A stretch of 64,000 nucleotides of DNA from Pseudomonas sp. dw_612 (GCF_018449725.1 NZ_JAAVVC010000020.1:79179-143178); one strand, 5' to 3'; counted from the stretch's first letter, positions 49,522-58,655 are shown. The notes: a model not told the origin generated them from the sequence alone. Made by a program: numbers and translations.

Positions 49522-52086
49522 ATGTCCTCTCGCCATACCCGCCAGTCCTCTTCACCTTCCCGCGTGTTGTCGCTGCTGACCGCCGCCATCCTGATGGCCG
49601 GTGCCGCGCCGCTCATGGCCGCCACCGCTGCCGAGCAGCCAAGCCGCAACATGGGCGATTATTCGTTCGCCATTCCACAGCAGTCGCTGGTGTCGGCCCT
49701 CAATGCCTTTACCGCTGTGACGGGCTGGCAGGTCGGCTTGCCGGCCGAACTGGCTGAAGGCGTCGCCTCGCCGGGTGTGCGCGGTTCGCTGCCTCCGGAA
49801 AAAGCCCTGGATCGCCTGTTGGTGGGGACCAACCTTGGCTATCGCAAACTGGGCAATAACAACATCGTGCTGGAAAAACGCAGCAGCAGTGGCGCGCTCA
49901 ACCTGCAACAAGTGACGATCAGCGCCACCCGCCAGGAACAAAGCATCGACAGCGTGCCGGCCACGGTCACCGTGCAGACCCGCGAAGAGCTGGACCGCAA
50001 CAACGTCAACACCATCAAGGATCTGGTGCGCTACGAGCCGGGTGTTTCGGTGGGCGGTGCCGGCCAACGCGCAGGGCTCACCGGCTACAACATCCGCGGC
50101 ATCGACGGCGACCGCGTGCTGACTCAAGTCGACGGCGTGCAAGTGCCGGACAGTTTCTTCAACGGCCCTTACGCCCAGACCAACCGCAACTACGTCGATC
50201 CGGAAATCGTCAAACGCGTCGAAATCCTGCGTGGCCCGGCCTCGGTTCTGTACGGCAGCAACGCCATCGGCGGCGCCGTCAGCTACTACACCCTCGACCC
50301 GGACGACATCATCAAGCCTGGCAAAGACGTCGGCGCGCGCCTGAAAACCGGCTACAGCTCGGCCGACGACAGCTGGCTGACGTCCGGCACCGTGGCTGGC
50401 CGCACCGGCGATTTCGACGGTTTGCTGCACCTGAGCCAACGCAATGGCCATGAAACCGACTCCTACGGCGAAACCGGCGGCACCGGCCTCAACCGCACCG
50501 AGGCCAACCCCGAAGACGTGCGCACCACCAACGTGCTGGCCAAACTGGGCTGGAATTACGCCGATGACGCGCGCCTGGGCCTGACCTACGAGAAATACAA
50601 AGACGACCGCGACACCAACCAACTGAGTGCGGTTGGTGGTCCGTTTAACGCCGGACGCGGTTTCGGTTTCTACAAGTCCCGCACCGGTAACGACACCGTG
50701 ACCCGCGAACGCTTTGGCCTGGAGCACAGCTTCGGCCTCGACACGGCCCTGGCCGACCACATCAAGTGGTCGCTGAACTACCAGATCGCCAAGACCGACC
50801 AGAGCACCGAAGAAATCTACGCGCCGTCACGCACCGTGCTGCGCGAGCGCAACACCAATTACAAGGATCGCCAATGGGTGTTCGACGCCCAGGCCGACAA
50901 GTCCTTCGCAATTGCTGACACCGATCACACCGTCACCTACGGCACCACCATCAAGCAGGACAAAGTCACCGGTCTGCGCACCGGCAGCGGCACCTGCCTG
51001 ACCGTGGCCGGCACTTGCCGCGTGATAGGTGCGCCAAGCGCCACTGACACCCTGAAACCGGCCAGCGACTTCCCGGACCCGACCATCAACAGCTACAGCC
51101 TGTTCGCCCAGGACCAGATCAGCTGGGGCAACTGGACCTTCCTGCCGGGCGCGCGCTACGACTATACCCAACTCAAGCCGCACATCACCGACGAGTTCCT
51201 GGCCACCGCCGACCAGAGCGGCAACGGCGTCGTCAGCGACAAGACCAAGACCTGGCATCGCCTGTCGCCGAAGTTCGGCACCACTTACAGCTTCAACGAT
51301 AACTACACCTGGTACGGCCAGTACGCCGAAGGCTTCCGCACGCCGACCGCCAAAGCCTTGTACGGTCGCTTCGAAAACCTCTCTGGCGGTTATCAGGTCG
51401 CGCCGAATCCCGATCTGGATCCGGAAAAGAGCAAGAGCTATGAAACCGGCCTGCGCGGCCAATTCGAGGCGGGCAGCTTCGACGTGGCGGTGTTCTACAA
51501 CAAATACCGCGACTTCATCGACGAGAACGCCATTACTCCCGGCTACACCGAGACCACGTTCCAGAGCAATAACATCAAGCACGCCACCATCAAGGGCGTG
51601 GAGCTCAAGGGTCGCCTGAACCTCGACACCTTCGGCGCACCGACCGGCCTCTACACCCAAAGCTCGATGTCGTACCTGTACGGCCGTAACGATGATACCG
51701 GCCAGCCGCTGAACAGCATCAACCCGCTGACCGGCGTGTTCGGCCTCGGTTACGACCAGGACAATTACGGCGCGCTGTTGAGCTGGACCCTGGTCAAACG
51801 CAAGGACCGCGTCGACAGCACCAGCTTCAAGACCCCGGACGGCACCAGCACCCAGTTCAAGACCCCGGGTTATGGCGTGCTCGACCTGGCCGGTTTCTAC
51901 AAGGTTACCGACGACGTGACCGTCAACGCCGGCCTGTACAACCTGACCAACAAGAAGTACTGGCAGTGGGATGACGTGCGCGGTTACGACAGCGTCGGCG
52001 AAGCTTCGGTGACGCAACCGGCCAACCTGGATCGCCTGACCCAGCCGGGTCGCAACTTCGCGATCAATCTGGTCTGGGATATCTGA
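49522..52086 (+). CDS. TonB-dependent heme receptor with STN signalling domain
   Basis: Outer-membrane transducer-receptor of 854 residues. The signal peptide runs to about residue 41 (PLMAATAAEQ). An STN domain follows (about 50-125, DYSFAIPQQSLVSALNAFTA), then the plug (TVTVQTREELDRNNVNTIKD; GPASVLYGSNAIGGAVSY) and a 22-strand barrel ending in NFAINLVWDI. Heme-receptor boxes are recognisable as FRTPTAKALYG (FRAP box) and NPDLDPEKSKSYE (NPNL box). The segment between these boxes contains no histidine. It works with the upstream sigma/anti-sigma pair and with hemO. Confidence 0.9.
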   Translation: MSSRHTRQSSSPSRVLSLLTAAILMAGAAPLMAATAAEQPSRNMGDYSFAIPQQSLVSALNAFTAVTGWQVGLPAELAEGVASPGVRGSLPPEKALDRLLVGTNLGYRKLGNNNIVLEKRSSSGALNLQQVTISATRQEQSIDSVPATVTVQTREELDRNNVNTIKDLVRYEPGVSVGGAGQRAGLTGYNIRGIDGDRVLTQVDGVQVPDSFFNGPYAQTNRNYVDPEIVKRVEILRGPASVLYGSNAIGGAVSYYTLDPDDIIKPGKDVGARLKTGYSSADDSWLTSGTVAGRTGDFDGLLHLSQRNGHETDSYGETGGTGLNRTEANPEDVRTTNVLAKLGWNYADDARLGLTYEKYKDDRDTNQLSAVGGPFNAGRGFGFYKSRTGNDTVTRERFGLEHSFGLDTALADHIKWSLNYQIAKTDQSTEEIYAPSRTVLRERNTNYKDRQWVFDAQADKSFAIADTDHTVTYGTTIKQDKVTGLRTGSGTCLTVAGTCRVIGAPSATDTLKPASDFPDPTINSYSLFAQDQISWGNWTFLPGARYDYTQLKPHITDEFLATADQSGNGVVSDKTKTWHRLSPKFGTTYSFNDNYTWYGQYAEGFRTPTAKALYGRFENLSGGYQVAPNPDLDPEKSKSYETGLRGQFEAGSFDVAVFYNKYRDFIDENAITPGYTETTFQSNNIKHATIKGVELKGRLNLDTFGAPTGLYTQSSMSYLYGRNDDTGQPLNSINPLTGVFGLGYDQDNYGALLSWTLVKRKDRVDSTSFKTPDGTSTQFKTPGYGVLDLAGFYKVTDDVTVNAGLYNLTNKKYWQWDDVRGYDSVGEASVTQPANLDRLTQPGRNFAINLVWDI

Positions 52087-52094
52087 GCCTGAAC

Positions 52095-52140
52095 ACCTCA
52101 CTGCAACGCATGTGTTAATGCGTTGCAGTGAGGTTTTTTT
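52095..52140 (+). terminator. Strong terminator between the heme receptor and hemO
   Basis: A stem of about 17 bp (ACCTCACTGCAACGCAT and ATGCGTTGCAGTGAGGT) with a six-base loop is followed by seven T. Placed 9 bp after the receptor stop. Confidence 0.9.
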
Positions 52141-52202
52141 ACGCTCGGGCGTCTTCTTGTTCGTCTCGTTACCAAGCGCCTCTTTTTTCACAAGGATTTC
52201 CC

Positions 52203-52805
52203 ATGACTTCCCAGGACACAGCACAACGCGCCGCCCTGCGTTCGCAACGTTTGAACCAGATCACCAACGAGCCCCACACCAAACTGGATGCGCTGGTCAA
52301 AGCCCACGCACCGTTTGAAACCCAGGCCAACTTCGCCCGTTTCGTGGTCGCGCAGTACCTGTTCCAGTCGGAACTGGTGGCGCTGTACAACGACGCCGAA
52401 CTGACCGCGATCGTCCCGGACCTGCCGACGCGCTGCCGCGCCGAAGCGGCCAAGGCTGACCTGGCGGACCTGGACACCGAGGTCCCGGCAGCAGTGGCCG
52501 GCGCTGTAAACAACCCAAGCAAAGCGGCGGCCCTGGGTTGGTTGTTCGTCTCCGAAGGCTCGAAGCTGGGCGCGGCATTCCTGATCAAGCGCGCCGTGGG
52601 CCTGGGTCTAAGCGAAACCTTCGGTGCCCGTCACCTCGGTGAGCCGGCCGGTGGTCGCGCGGAAGGCTGGAAGCGCTTCGTCAAAACCCTCGATTCGCTG
52701 GAATTCAGTGCTCAGGAAGAAGCTGAAATCGAGCAAGCGGCGGTCGATGCGTTCAACCGCTTCACCGTGCTGCTGGAACAGGCCTACACCCCGGAACTCG
52801 CCTGA
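52203..52805 (+). CDS. hemO: Biliverdin-producing heme oxygenase
   Basis: Cytoplasmic enzyme that opens heme to biliverdin, CO and iron. The 200 residues closely resemble P. aeruginosa HemO/PigA: LRSQRLNQITNEPHTKLDAL (proximal His in PHTKLD), NFARFVVAQYLFQSELVALY, ALGWLFVSEGSKLGAAFLIK (distal helix with the GSKLGAA glycines) and ARHLGEPAGGRAEGWKRF. AAGGA is seven bases before the ATG. It lies 116 bp after the receptor, beyond a strong terminator, so it needs readthrough or its own promoter. Imported heme is its substrate. Confidence 0.92.
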   Translation: MTSQDTAQRAALRSQRLNQITNEPHTKLDALVKAHAPFETQANFARFVVAQYLFQSELVALYNDAELTAIVPDLPTRCRAEAAKADLADLDTEVPAAVAGAVNNPSKAAALGWLFVSEGSKLGAAFLIKRAVGLGLSETFGARHLGEPAGGRAEGWKRFVKTLDSLEFSAQEEAEIEQAAVDAFNRFTVLLEQAYTPELA

Positions 52806-52820
52806 CAACGCCCCCTCCTC

Positions 52821-52910
52821 TGTGGGAGCGGGCTTGCTCGCGAAAGCGGTGTGTCAGTCGATATTAAGGGCGCCTGACACACCGCCTTCGCGAGCAAGCC
52901 CGCTCCCACA
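52821..52910. repeat. REPIN, family I, 90 bp
   Basis: TGTGGGAGCGGGCTTGCTCG pair with a GTGTGTCAG inner palindrome, between hemO and the YbaN-type gene. Confidence 0.9.
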
Positions 52911-52979
52911 AGGGATTTATATACACCCGCAAGACTCAACCCTTGCCGATCACGCGCCACCTTGGTCACCCTAAGCCCC

Positions 52980-53375
52980 ATGCCTCACCTCGCCTCCTCC
53001 AAACTCACCCGCCTCCTGTTCGGCCTGCTGGCCTACGTCAGCCTGGGCATCGGCTTGATTGCGATTGTCGTACCGGGCCTGCCGACCACCGAGTTCATCC
53101 TTCTCGCCGCCTGGGCCGCGACCAAGAGTTCGCCGCGCCTGAGCGCCTGGCTGGAAAACCATCGGTTATTCGGGCCGATCCTGTGCAACTGGCGCAACGG
53201 CAAAATCATCGCCCGCCGGGCCAAGGTCAGCGCCACCGTCAGCATGTTGCTCTGCGCCGGTTTGATGCTGGTGATGCTCGATCACGGCTGGCCGATTTAC
53301 CTGGCGATTGCCGGCATGAGCCTGGGCAATCTGTGGATCTGGTCGCGACCGGAATCCACACCGCAACCTTCCTGA
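52980..53375 (+). CDS. YbaN/DUF454-family inner-membrane protein
   Basis: Membrane protein of 131 residues with about three to four helices: RLLFGLLAYVSLGIGLIAIV, VPGLPTTEFILLAAWAATKS (the family motif GLPTT-F-LLAA), and VSATVSMLLCAGLMLVMLDH near the C-terminus. The family is often encoded near heme or iron uptake genes and has no proven activity. The ATG at 52980 is preferred over the GTG at 52962 because the N-terminus then fits the family. A REPIN separates it from hemO. Confidence 0.82.
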   Translation: MPHLASSKLTRLLFGLLAYVSLGIGLIAIVVPGLPTTEFILLAAWAATKSSPRLSAWLENHRLFGPILCNWRNGKIIARRAKVSATVSMLLCAGLMLVMLDHGWPIYLAIAGMSLGNLWIWSRPESTPQPS

Positions 53376-53596
53376 GCCACACAAATTCCTCACCACAGAA
53401 TCACCGCAAATCTCCTGTATTCCAGCGCGTTTCAGGGGATTCTCCTGCGCAAACGTTCACCTGATACCGTTCGTCCGCTTGCCCCTCATGCAAGCTCTGC
53501 GCGCGCCGATGTGCATTAAATGGCGCTGAATGGACTTGGCGAGCGGGAGCCTTTCCCGTCTCTGGCCAACACCTCATCCATTTGCGAGTTCGCCCT

Positions 53597-55735
53597 ATGT
53601 TCGACTCTCTGTCCATCCGCCTGAAAATCGTTCTGTTGTCCGGTCTGTGCCTGCTTGGCGTCGTCGCGCTGATCGTCGGCATGAACATCTACCAGACCAA
53701 TCAGAACGACGAACTGGTCAATGGCTCCAGCAGCAAAATGCTCACCGCCAGTGTGCAAAACCTGTTGCAGGCCAAAGCCGCCGAGCAAGCCGTGCGGGTG
53801 CAGAAGACCTTCGGTGAAAGCCTGCTGGTGGTGACGGCCCTGGCTGATCAGATCAAGGACATGCGCACCCTGGCCGCCAAGCGTTCGCTGGAGGCCGGAG
53901 CGCTGCGTGAAGAGTTGAACCAGAGCCTGAAAACCGCTTTCGAGCGCAACAGCAAGGTGCTGGGGATCTGGCTGGCGTTCGAACCCAATGGCCTCGACGG
54001 CAAGGACAGTGAGTTCACCAATGACGCGGCCCGCCAGTCCAACGAAGCCGGACGCTTCGCCAGTTACTGGAGCCGTGCCGGTGGCACCGGGCTGAACACG
54101 ATCATGGTCGAAGACGACATGACCAAAACCACCCTGAGCCTCAGCGGCACGCCGTACAACAGCTGGTACACCTGCCCTCGCGACAACAAACGCACCTGCC
54201 TGCTGGACCCGTATGCCGACACCGTCGGCGGCAAGGAAATGCTCATGACCACCATTTCCGTCCCGCTGTTGGTGGACGGCAAGGCCATCGGCGTGGTCGG
54301 CGTGGACATCGCCCTCGACGCGTTGCAAGCCGCGGCGGTGGATTCCCAGCGTGACCTGTTCAACAACGCCGGGCATATGCTGATCGTTTCCGGCAGCGGT
54401 GTGCTCGCCGGCTACAGCGTCGACGCTGGCAAAGTCGGTAAGAGCATCGGCGAGACCCTCGGTGCGGACGGCAAGGAAGTCCTGCAACTGCTCGGCAACG
54501 GCTCGCCGAAGATTCTTGAACAAGGCGACCTGATCCGCGCGGTGTACCCGGTCAGTCCGATTCCCGATTCCAAAGCCTGGGGCGTGGTGATCGACCTGCC
54601 GAAACAAGTGCTGCTGGCCGACTCGGTGAAGCTGCAAGCGGTGCTCGATGACGCGCAACAAACCGGCACCATCCAGGCGTTGTTGGTGGCCATCGCGGCG
54701 GGCCTGGTCGGTCTGCTGCTGATCTGGCTCACGGCTTCCGGCGTAACCCGGCCAATCAACAGCGTCGCTGAAATGCTCAAGGCAATCGCCAGCGGCGACG
54801 GTGACCTGACCCAACGCTTGAACTACACCAAAAAAGACGAACTCGGCGAACTGGTGAGCTGGTTCAACCGCTTCCTCGACAAGCTGCAACCGACCATCGC
54901 CCAGATCAAGCAGAGCATCACCGATGCCCGTGGCACCGCCGACCAGTCTTCGGAAATCGCTCGTCAGACCAGCGAAGGCATGCAGGTGCAGTTCCGCGAA
55001 ATCGACCAGGTCGCCACCGCGTCCAACGAAATGAGCGCCACCGCCCACGACGTCGCCAACAGCGCATCGAACGCCGCCAACGCGGCCAAGGGCGCCGACC
55101 AATCCGCTCGCGATGGCATGCAAATCATCGAGCGCAGCACCCGGGACATTAACTTGCTGGCCGATGAAGTCAGCAAAGCCGTGACCGAAGTCGAAGCCCT
55201 GGCGGTCAACAGCGAGCAGATCGGTTCGGTGCTGGAAGTGATCCGCAGCATCGCCGAACAAACCAACCTGCTGGCGCTCAACGCAGCAATTGAAGCGGCC
55301 CGCGCCGGCGAAAGCGGTCGCGGCTTTGCGGTGGTCGCCGATGAAGTACGCAACCTGGCCAAACGCACCCAGGACTCGGTGGAAGAAATTCGCATCGTCA
55401 TTGAGCGCATCCAGACCGGCACCCGCGGCGTGGTCGCCACCATGCATTCGAGCCAGACCCAGGCCCACAGCAACGCCGGGCAAATCCAGCAAGCGGTCCA
55501 GGCCCTGGGCAAGATCAGCGATGCAGTGACCGTGATCAGCGACATGAACCTGCAAATCGCCAGCGCCGCCGAACAGCAAAGCGCCGTGGCCGAAGAGGTC
55601 AACCGCAACGTCTCGGCGATCCGTACCGTCACCGAAACCCTGACCGGGCAGGCGACCGAATCGGCGCAGATCAGCAGCCAACTGAATGCTTTGGCCACCC
55701 ATCAGATGAAATTAATGGATCAGTTCCGGGTTTAA
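53597..55735 (+). CDS. Methyl-accepting chemotaxis protein with dCache sensor
   Basis: Transmembrane chemoreceptor of 712 residues. Helix 1 is at about residues 10-30 and a large periplasmic double-Cache domain covers about 45-330 (GIWLAFEPNG; SLSGTPYNSWYTCPRDNKRT; IGVVGVDIALD). Helix 2 is near 357-378, then HAMP (SVAEMLKAIASGDGDLTQRL), then the methylation/signalling domain with tip IAEQTNLLALNAAIEAARAG. The C-terminus (MKLMDQFRV) has no CheR/CheB pentapeptide. The two cysteines around SWYTCPRDNKRTCLLD are unusual in the ligand region. Ligand unknown; amino acids, amines or organic acids are usual for the class. Confidence 0.92.
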   Translation: MFDSLSIRLKIVLLSGLCLLGVVALIVGMNIYQTNQNDELVNGSSSKMLTASVQNLLQAKAAEQAVRVQKTFGESLLVVTALADQIKDMRTLAAKRSLEAGALREELNQSLKTAFERNSKVLGIWLAFEPNGLDGKDSEFTNDAARQSNEAGRFASYWSRAGGTGLNTIMVEDDMTKTTLSLSGTPYNSWYTCPRDNKRTCLLDPYADTVGGKEMLMTTISVPLLVDGKAIGVVGVDIALDALQAAAVDSQRDLFNNAGHMLIVSGSGVLAGYSVDAGKVGKSIGETLGADGKEVLQLLGNGSPKILEQGDLIRAVYPVSPIPDSKAWGVVIDLPKQVLLADSVKLQAVLDDAQQTGTIQALLVAIAAGLVGLLLIWLTASGVTRPINSVAEMLKAIASGDGDLTQRLNYTKKDELGELVSWFNRFLDKLQPTIAQIKQSITDARGTADQSSEIARQTSEGMQVQFREIDQVATASNEMSATAHDVANSASNAANAAKGADQSARDGMQIIERSTRDINLLADEVSKAVTEVEALAVNSEQIGSVLEVIRSIAEQTNLLALNAAIEAARAGESGRGFAVVADEVRNLAKRTQDSVEEIRIVIERIQTGTRGVVATMHSSQTQAHSNAGQIQQAVQALGKISDAVTVISDMNLQIASAAEQQSAVAEEVNRNVSAIRTVTETLTGQATESAQISSQLNALATHQMKLMDQFRV

Positions 55736-55755
55736 CGATCCACCGCAATTCCCCC

Positions 55756-55844
55756 TGTGGGAGCGGGCTTGCTCGCGAAGGAGTCGTGTCAGTCGATATC
55801 AATGTTGCTGACACACCGCATTCGCGAGCAAGCCCGCTCCCACA
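55756..55844. repeat. REPIN, family I, 89 bp
   Basis: TGTGGGAGCGGGCTTGCTCG pair 20 bp after the chemoreceptor stop. Confidence 0.9.
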
Positions 55845-55928
55845 GGGGGTAATTGCACACAAAGGGATTTCATCTGGCCTGTCATCTGTTTTGATCTATG
55901 ATCGACCCCTCGTTCCGGAGGGCCTTCG

Positions 55929-57260
55929 ATGACTGATTTACTCACGTCCATTCAAGCCGCACTCGGCTTGCCGCACACCCCGATCCCATTCACGTCGAGC
56001 GGCGCCCTGCCCTCGGCGTTCGCCGTCACCGACCTGGCCTGCGCCAGCATCGGCGCCGCCGGCCAGGCTGTCAGCCAATTGCTGCAACAGCAAACCGGCC
56101 ACTTGCCCAGCCTGGAAGTCGATCGTCGCCTCGCTTCGTTCTGGTTCGCCACCTCGATCCGCCCGGTGGGCTGGAGCGTGCCGCCGCTGTGGGACCCGGT
56201 CGCCGGTGACTATGCGACGAAGGACGGCTGGATTCGCCTGCACACCAATGCCCCGCATCACCGCGTCGCCGCCGAACGCGTGCTCGGCGCCTGTGCCGAC
56301 CGCGCCGCGATGGCGAGCCAGGTGGCGAAATGGGCCAGGACCGATCTGGAACTCGCCGTGGTCGAGGCCGGTGGCTGCGCCGCCGAAATGCGCACCTGGG
56401 CGCAATGGCAGGCTCACCCGCAAGGCATCGCGGTGAACGCCGAGCCGTTGATTCAATTCAGCGCCAACCACGGTCAACACATCAAGGCGTGGCAAGGCTC
56501 GATGGCTCGACCGCTGGCCGGAATCAAGGTGCTGGACTTGACCCGCGTGCTCGCCGGCCCCACCGCCAGCCGCTTTCTCGCCGGGCTCGGTGCCGACGTC
56601 TTGCGCATCGACCCGCCGACCTGGAACGAGCCCGGTGTCGTGCCGGAAGTCACCCTTGGCAAACGCTGCGCGCGCCTGGACTTGCACGACAAGGCTGATC
56701 GAGCGGTGTTCGAAAGCCTGCTCAAGGACGCCGACATTTTGCTCCACGGCTACCGCGCCGATGCACTGGAGCGCCTGGGTTACGGCGTGACTGAACGCCA
56801 AAGTCTGGCCCCCGGCCTGATCGACGTCTGCCTCAATGCCTACGGCTGGAGCGGCCCGTGGCAGAACCGCCGGGGTTTCGACAGTTTGGTGCAGATGAGC
56901 AGCGGCATCGCCGAGGCCGGCCAGCAATGGAAGAAAGCCGACAAGCCGACGCCGTTGCCGGCGCAGGCGCTGGATCATGCCACCGGGTATTTGATGGCTG
57001 CAGCGGCGATCACGTTGCTGGGACAGGGAGGATCGGCGCGGTTGTCGTTGGCGCGCACGGCCAAGTTATTGATCGAACAGGGCGCCGGGACGAATGAGCC
57101 GTTGCGGGCCGAAGATGAGAATGATCAAGGGCTGTTGATTGAGCAGACGCCTTGGGGGCCGGCGCATCGGCTGCATGTTCCGTTGAAGATCATCGGGACG
57201 CCGTTGCAGTGGACACTGCCGGCGGCGGAATTGGGTTCCCATCGCGCGCAGTGGTGGTGA
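55929..57260 (+). CDS. CoA-transferase family III (CaiB/BaiF) homologue, atypical
   Basis: Protein of 443 residues. The canonical family N-terminus (PLAGIKVLDLTRVLAGPTAS) appears only near residue 195. The first 190 residues look like a rearranged second-domain segment (DGWIRLHTNAPHHRVAAERV resembles the usual C-terminal dgwv piece). RRGFDSLVQMSSGIAEAGQQ is normal. By eye, the position of the catalytic Asp (VSMQD in formyl-CoA transferase) is LSLAR here, with R376 replacing the Asp. It may bind CoA esters without transferring CoA, or use another residue. FGGAG-like GGAGG precedes the start. Stand-alone gene. Confidence 0.75.
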   Translation: MTDLLTSIQAALGLPHTPIPFTSSGALPSAFAVTDLACASIGAAGQAVSQLLQQQTGHLPSLEVDRRLASFWFATSIRPVGWSVPPLWDPVAGDYATKDGWIRLHTNAPHHRVAAERVLGACADRAAMASQVAKWARTDLELAVVEAGGCAAEMRTWAQWQAHPQGIAVNAEPLIQFSANHGQHIKAWQGSMARPLAGIKVLDLTRVLAGPTASRFLAGLGADVLRIDPPTWNEPGVVPEVTLGKRCARLDLHDKADRAVFESLLKDADILLHGYRADALERLGYGVTERQSLAPGLIDVCLNAYGWSGPWQNRRGFDSLVQMSSGIAEAGQQWKKADKPTPLPAQALDHATGYLMAAAAITLLGQGGSARLSLARTAKLLIEQGAGTNEPLRAEDENDQGLLIEQTPWGPAHRLHVPLKIIGTPLQWTLPAAELGSHRAQWW

Positions 57261-57271
57261 TCTTCAGATAG

Positions 57272-57355
57272 CCATCGCTAGCAAGCTCGCTCCCACAGGG
57301 AACCGCATTCCTTCATGGAAACTCGGTCAACTGTGGGAGCGAGCTTGCTCGCGAT
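57272..57355. repeat. REP pair, family I variant, outward arrangement
   Basis: Arms ATCGCTAGCAAGCTCGCTCC and GTGGGAGCGAGCTTGCTCGC. GCGAGC replaces GCGGGC, a coupled change in both arms. Lies between convergent genes. Confidence 0.8.
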
Positions 57356-57382
57356 GAGGCCCGCCCAGTCACCACAAAACCT

Positions 57383-58252
57383 TCAATCAACCCGACTCAA
57401 CGAAGCCCACAAAAGCTGCGCCGCATATCCTCGAAAGGGCCGCCAAGCCTCGGCCCGCAACAACAACTCCCGCGCAGTCACCGGCCCGCCCTCAAGCGCC
57501 GCCAACGCATTGATCAACCCCACATCCCCGTTCGGAAACCCATCCAACTCACGCAACTGCCGCAACGCAATGTACTGCGCCGTCCAGTCGCCAATCCCGT
57601 GCAACGCCAACAACCGCGCCACGCAGCCCTCGCGTCCCGGTTCAAACAACAACGGATCATCGAGCAACGCCTGCGCCACACCCGACAGCGTCCGCCCACG
57701 ACTTTTCGGCATGCCCAATGCCGCCAGGTCCGCGGCCGCCAACACCCCGGCCTGAGGAAACACATGGGTCAGCCCCGGCAGCGGTGAACGCAATGGCTCG
57801 CCATACTGCGCCACCAGTTTCCCCGCCAGTTTGATCGCCGCGCCCACGGTAATCTGCTGCCCCAACACCGCGCGAATCGCCAGCTCCAAACCCTCCCACG
57901 TCCCCGGCACGCGCAAGCCGGGACGTTCGGCAATCAAGCGCGCCATCAGCGGATCTATCGCCAAATGTCGATGGATCGAGGGCAAGTCGGCATCCAGATC
58001 AAACATCCGCCGCAACCGCGCCTCGATCTCGGGCATGGCGCCCGGGTCGGGAAAATCCAGAGTTACCTCCAGCGCATCGGCACCGGCGGGCTTGATCGAA
58101 AACGTACCATGCACACCCTGCAAACCGATGCTGCGCGAATACACGCCATCGACCACCGTCTCCATCCCGGCAATCGCCCGCGCCGACAAAAATCCCAGCA
58201 TCGCGGCCCAGTCATAAGGTGGTCGATACGCCAGCCATAATTTCAAAACCAC
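57383..58252 (-). CDS. DNA-3-methyladenine glycosylase II (AlkA-type)
   Basis: Base-excision repair glycosylase of 289 residues. An N-terminal AlkA-like domain (LKLWLAYRPPYDWAAMLGFL; ARAIAGMETVVDGVYSRS) precedes the helix-hairpin-helix glycosylase domain: WEGLELAIRAVLGQQITVGA, LLALHGIGDWTAQYIALRQL (hairpin), GFPNGDVGLINAL with the catalytic Asp, and AEAWRPFRGYAAQLLWASL. The start is GTG at 58252, after a G-rich ribosome site (AGAGGGGG); the longer frame to 58291 adds residues without resemblance. No ada gene is adjacent. Removes alkylated purines from DNA. Confidence 0.87.
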   Translation of the reverse strand: MVLKLWLAYRPPYDWAAMLGFLSARAIAGMETVVDGVYSRSIGLQGVHGTFSIKPAGADALEVTLDFPDPGAMPEIEARLRRMFDLDADLPSIHRHLAIDPLMARLIAERPGLRVPGTWEGLELAIRAVLGQQITVGAAIKLAGKLVAQYGEPLRSPLPGLTHVFPQAGVLAAADLAALGMPKSRGRTLSGVAQALLDDPLLFEPGREGCVARLLALHGIGDWTAQYIALRQLRELDGFPNGDVGLINALAALEGGPVTARELLLRAEAWRPFRGYAAQLLWASLSRVD

Positions 58253-58580
58253 AGCCCCCCTCTGACACTTAACTAAATAGATAAAGCGCAATAACGTCTA
58301 ATAACTAACAGCTGGTAACGTCTTTTATTTATAGCCGATCAATCTATGGCAATCAGCGCATAGCAGTTTTGTGTGTCAATCCGAATAAATCAATGCTGCA
58401 CTGCCAACAGAAGGCAACATTTGCGAAAACACAAAAACGGACTAGTTTAAAAAGCTCTACGCGATAAGCGTTATTTCCCATCAACCCCGCCAAAGCCTCT
58501 GGAATGGGATTTTCCAGCAATACAGCTATGCGCGCTAATAGTTCATAAGTCTTTCATTAACAATGGAATGTGCCCATGCA
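58253..58580. other. AT-rich upstream region of the arc operon
   Basis: Non-coding, clearly more AT-rich than its surroundings. It contains several AATAA/TAAC stretches and probably holds the alkA-type promoter and activator sites (ArgR is expected for arc in Pseudomonas). I cannot place an ArgR box with confidence. Confidence 0.45.
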
Positions 58581-58594
58581 CTGATCTATGTCAG
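58581..58594. promoter_or_regulatory. Anr (FNR-type) box of the arc promoter
   Basis: CTGAT-CTAT-GTCAG, a palindrome close to TTGAT-N4-ATCAA. Its centre lies about 41 bp before the start that would follow a TTTAAT -10 at 58615-58620, the class II position for Anr activation. Confidence 0.6.
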
Positions 58595-58655
58595 CTGATT
58601 GAACAGTTAACAGATTTAATCTGTTGCCTCTCTTCTCCTGCACTGGAGTCATGCA

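Noticed and set aside
53516..55702. 728-codon open frame on the minus strand
   Set aside because: It is the mirror of the dCache chemoreceptor in GC-rich DNA, has a His/Gln/Gly-rich composition without any family pattern, and has no ribosome site.
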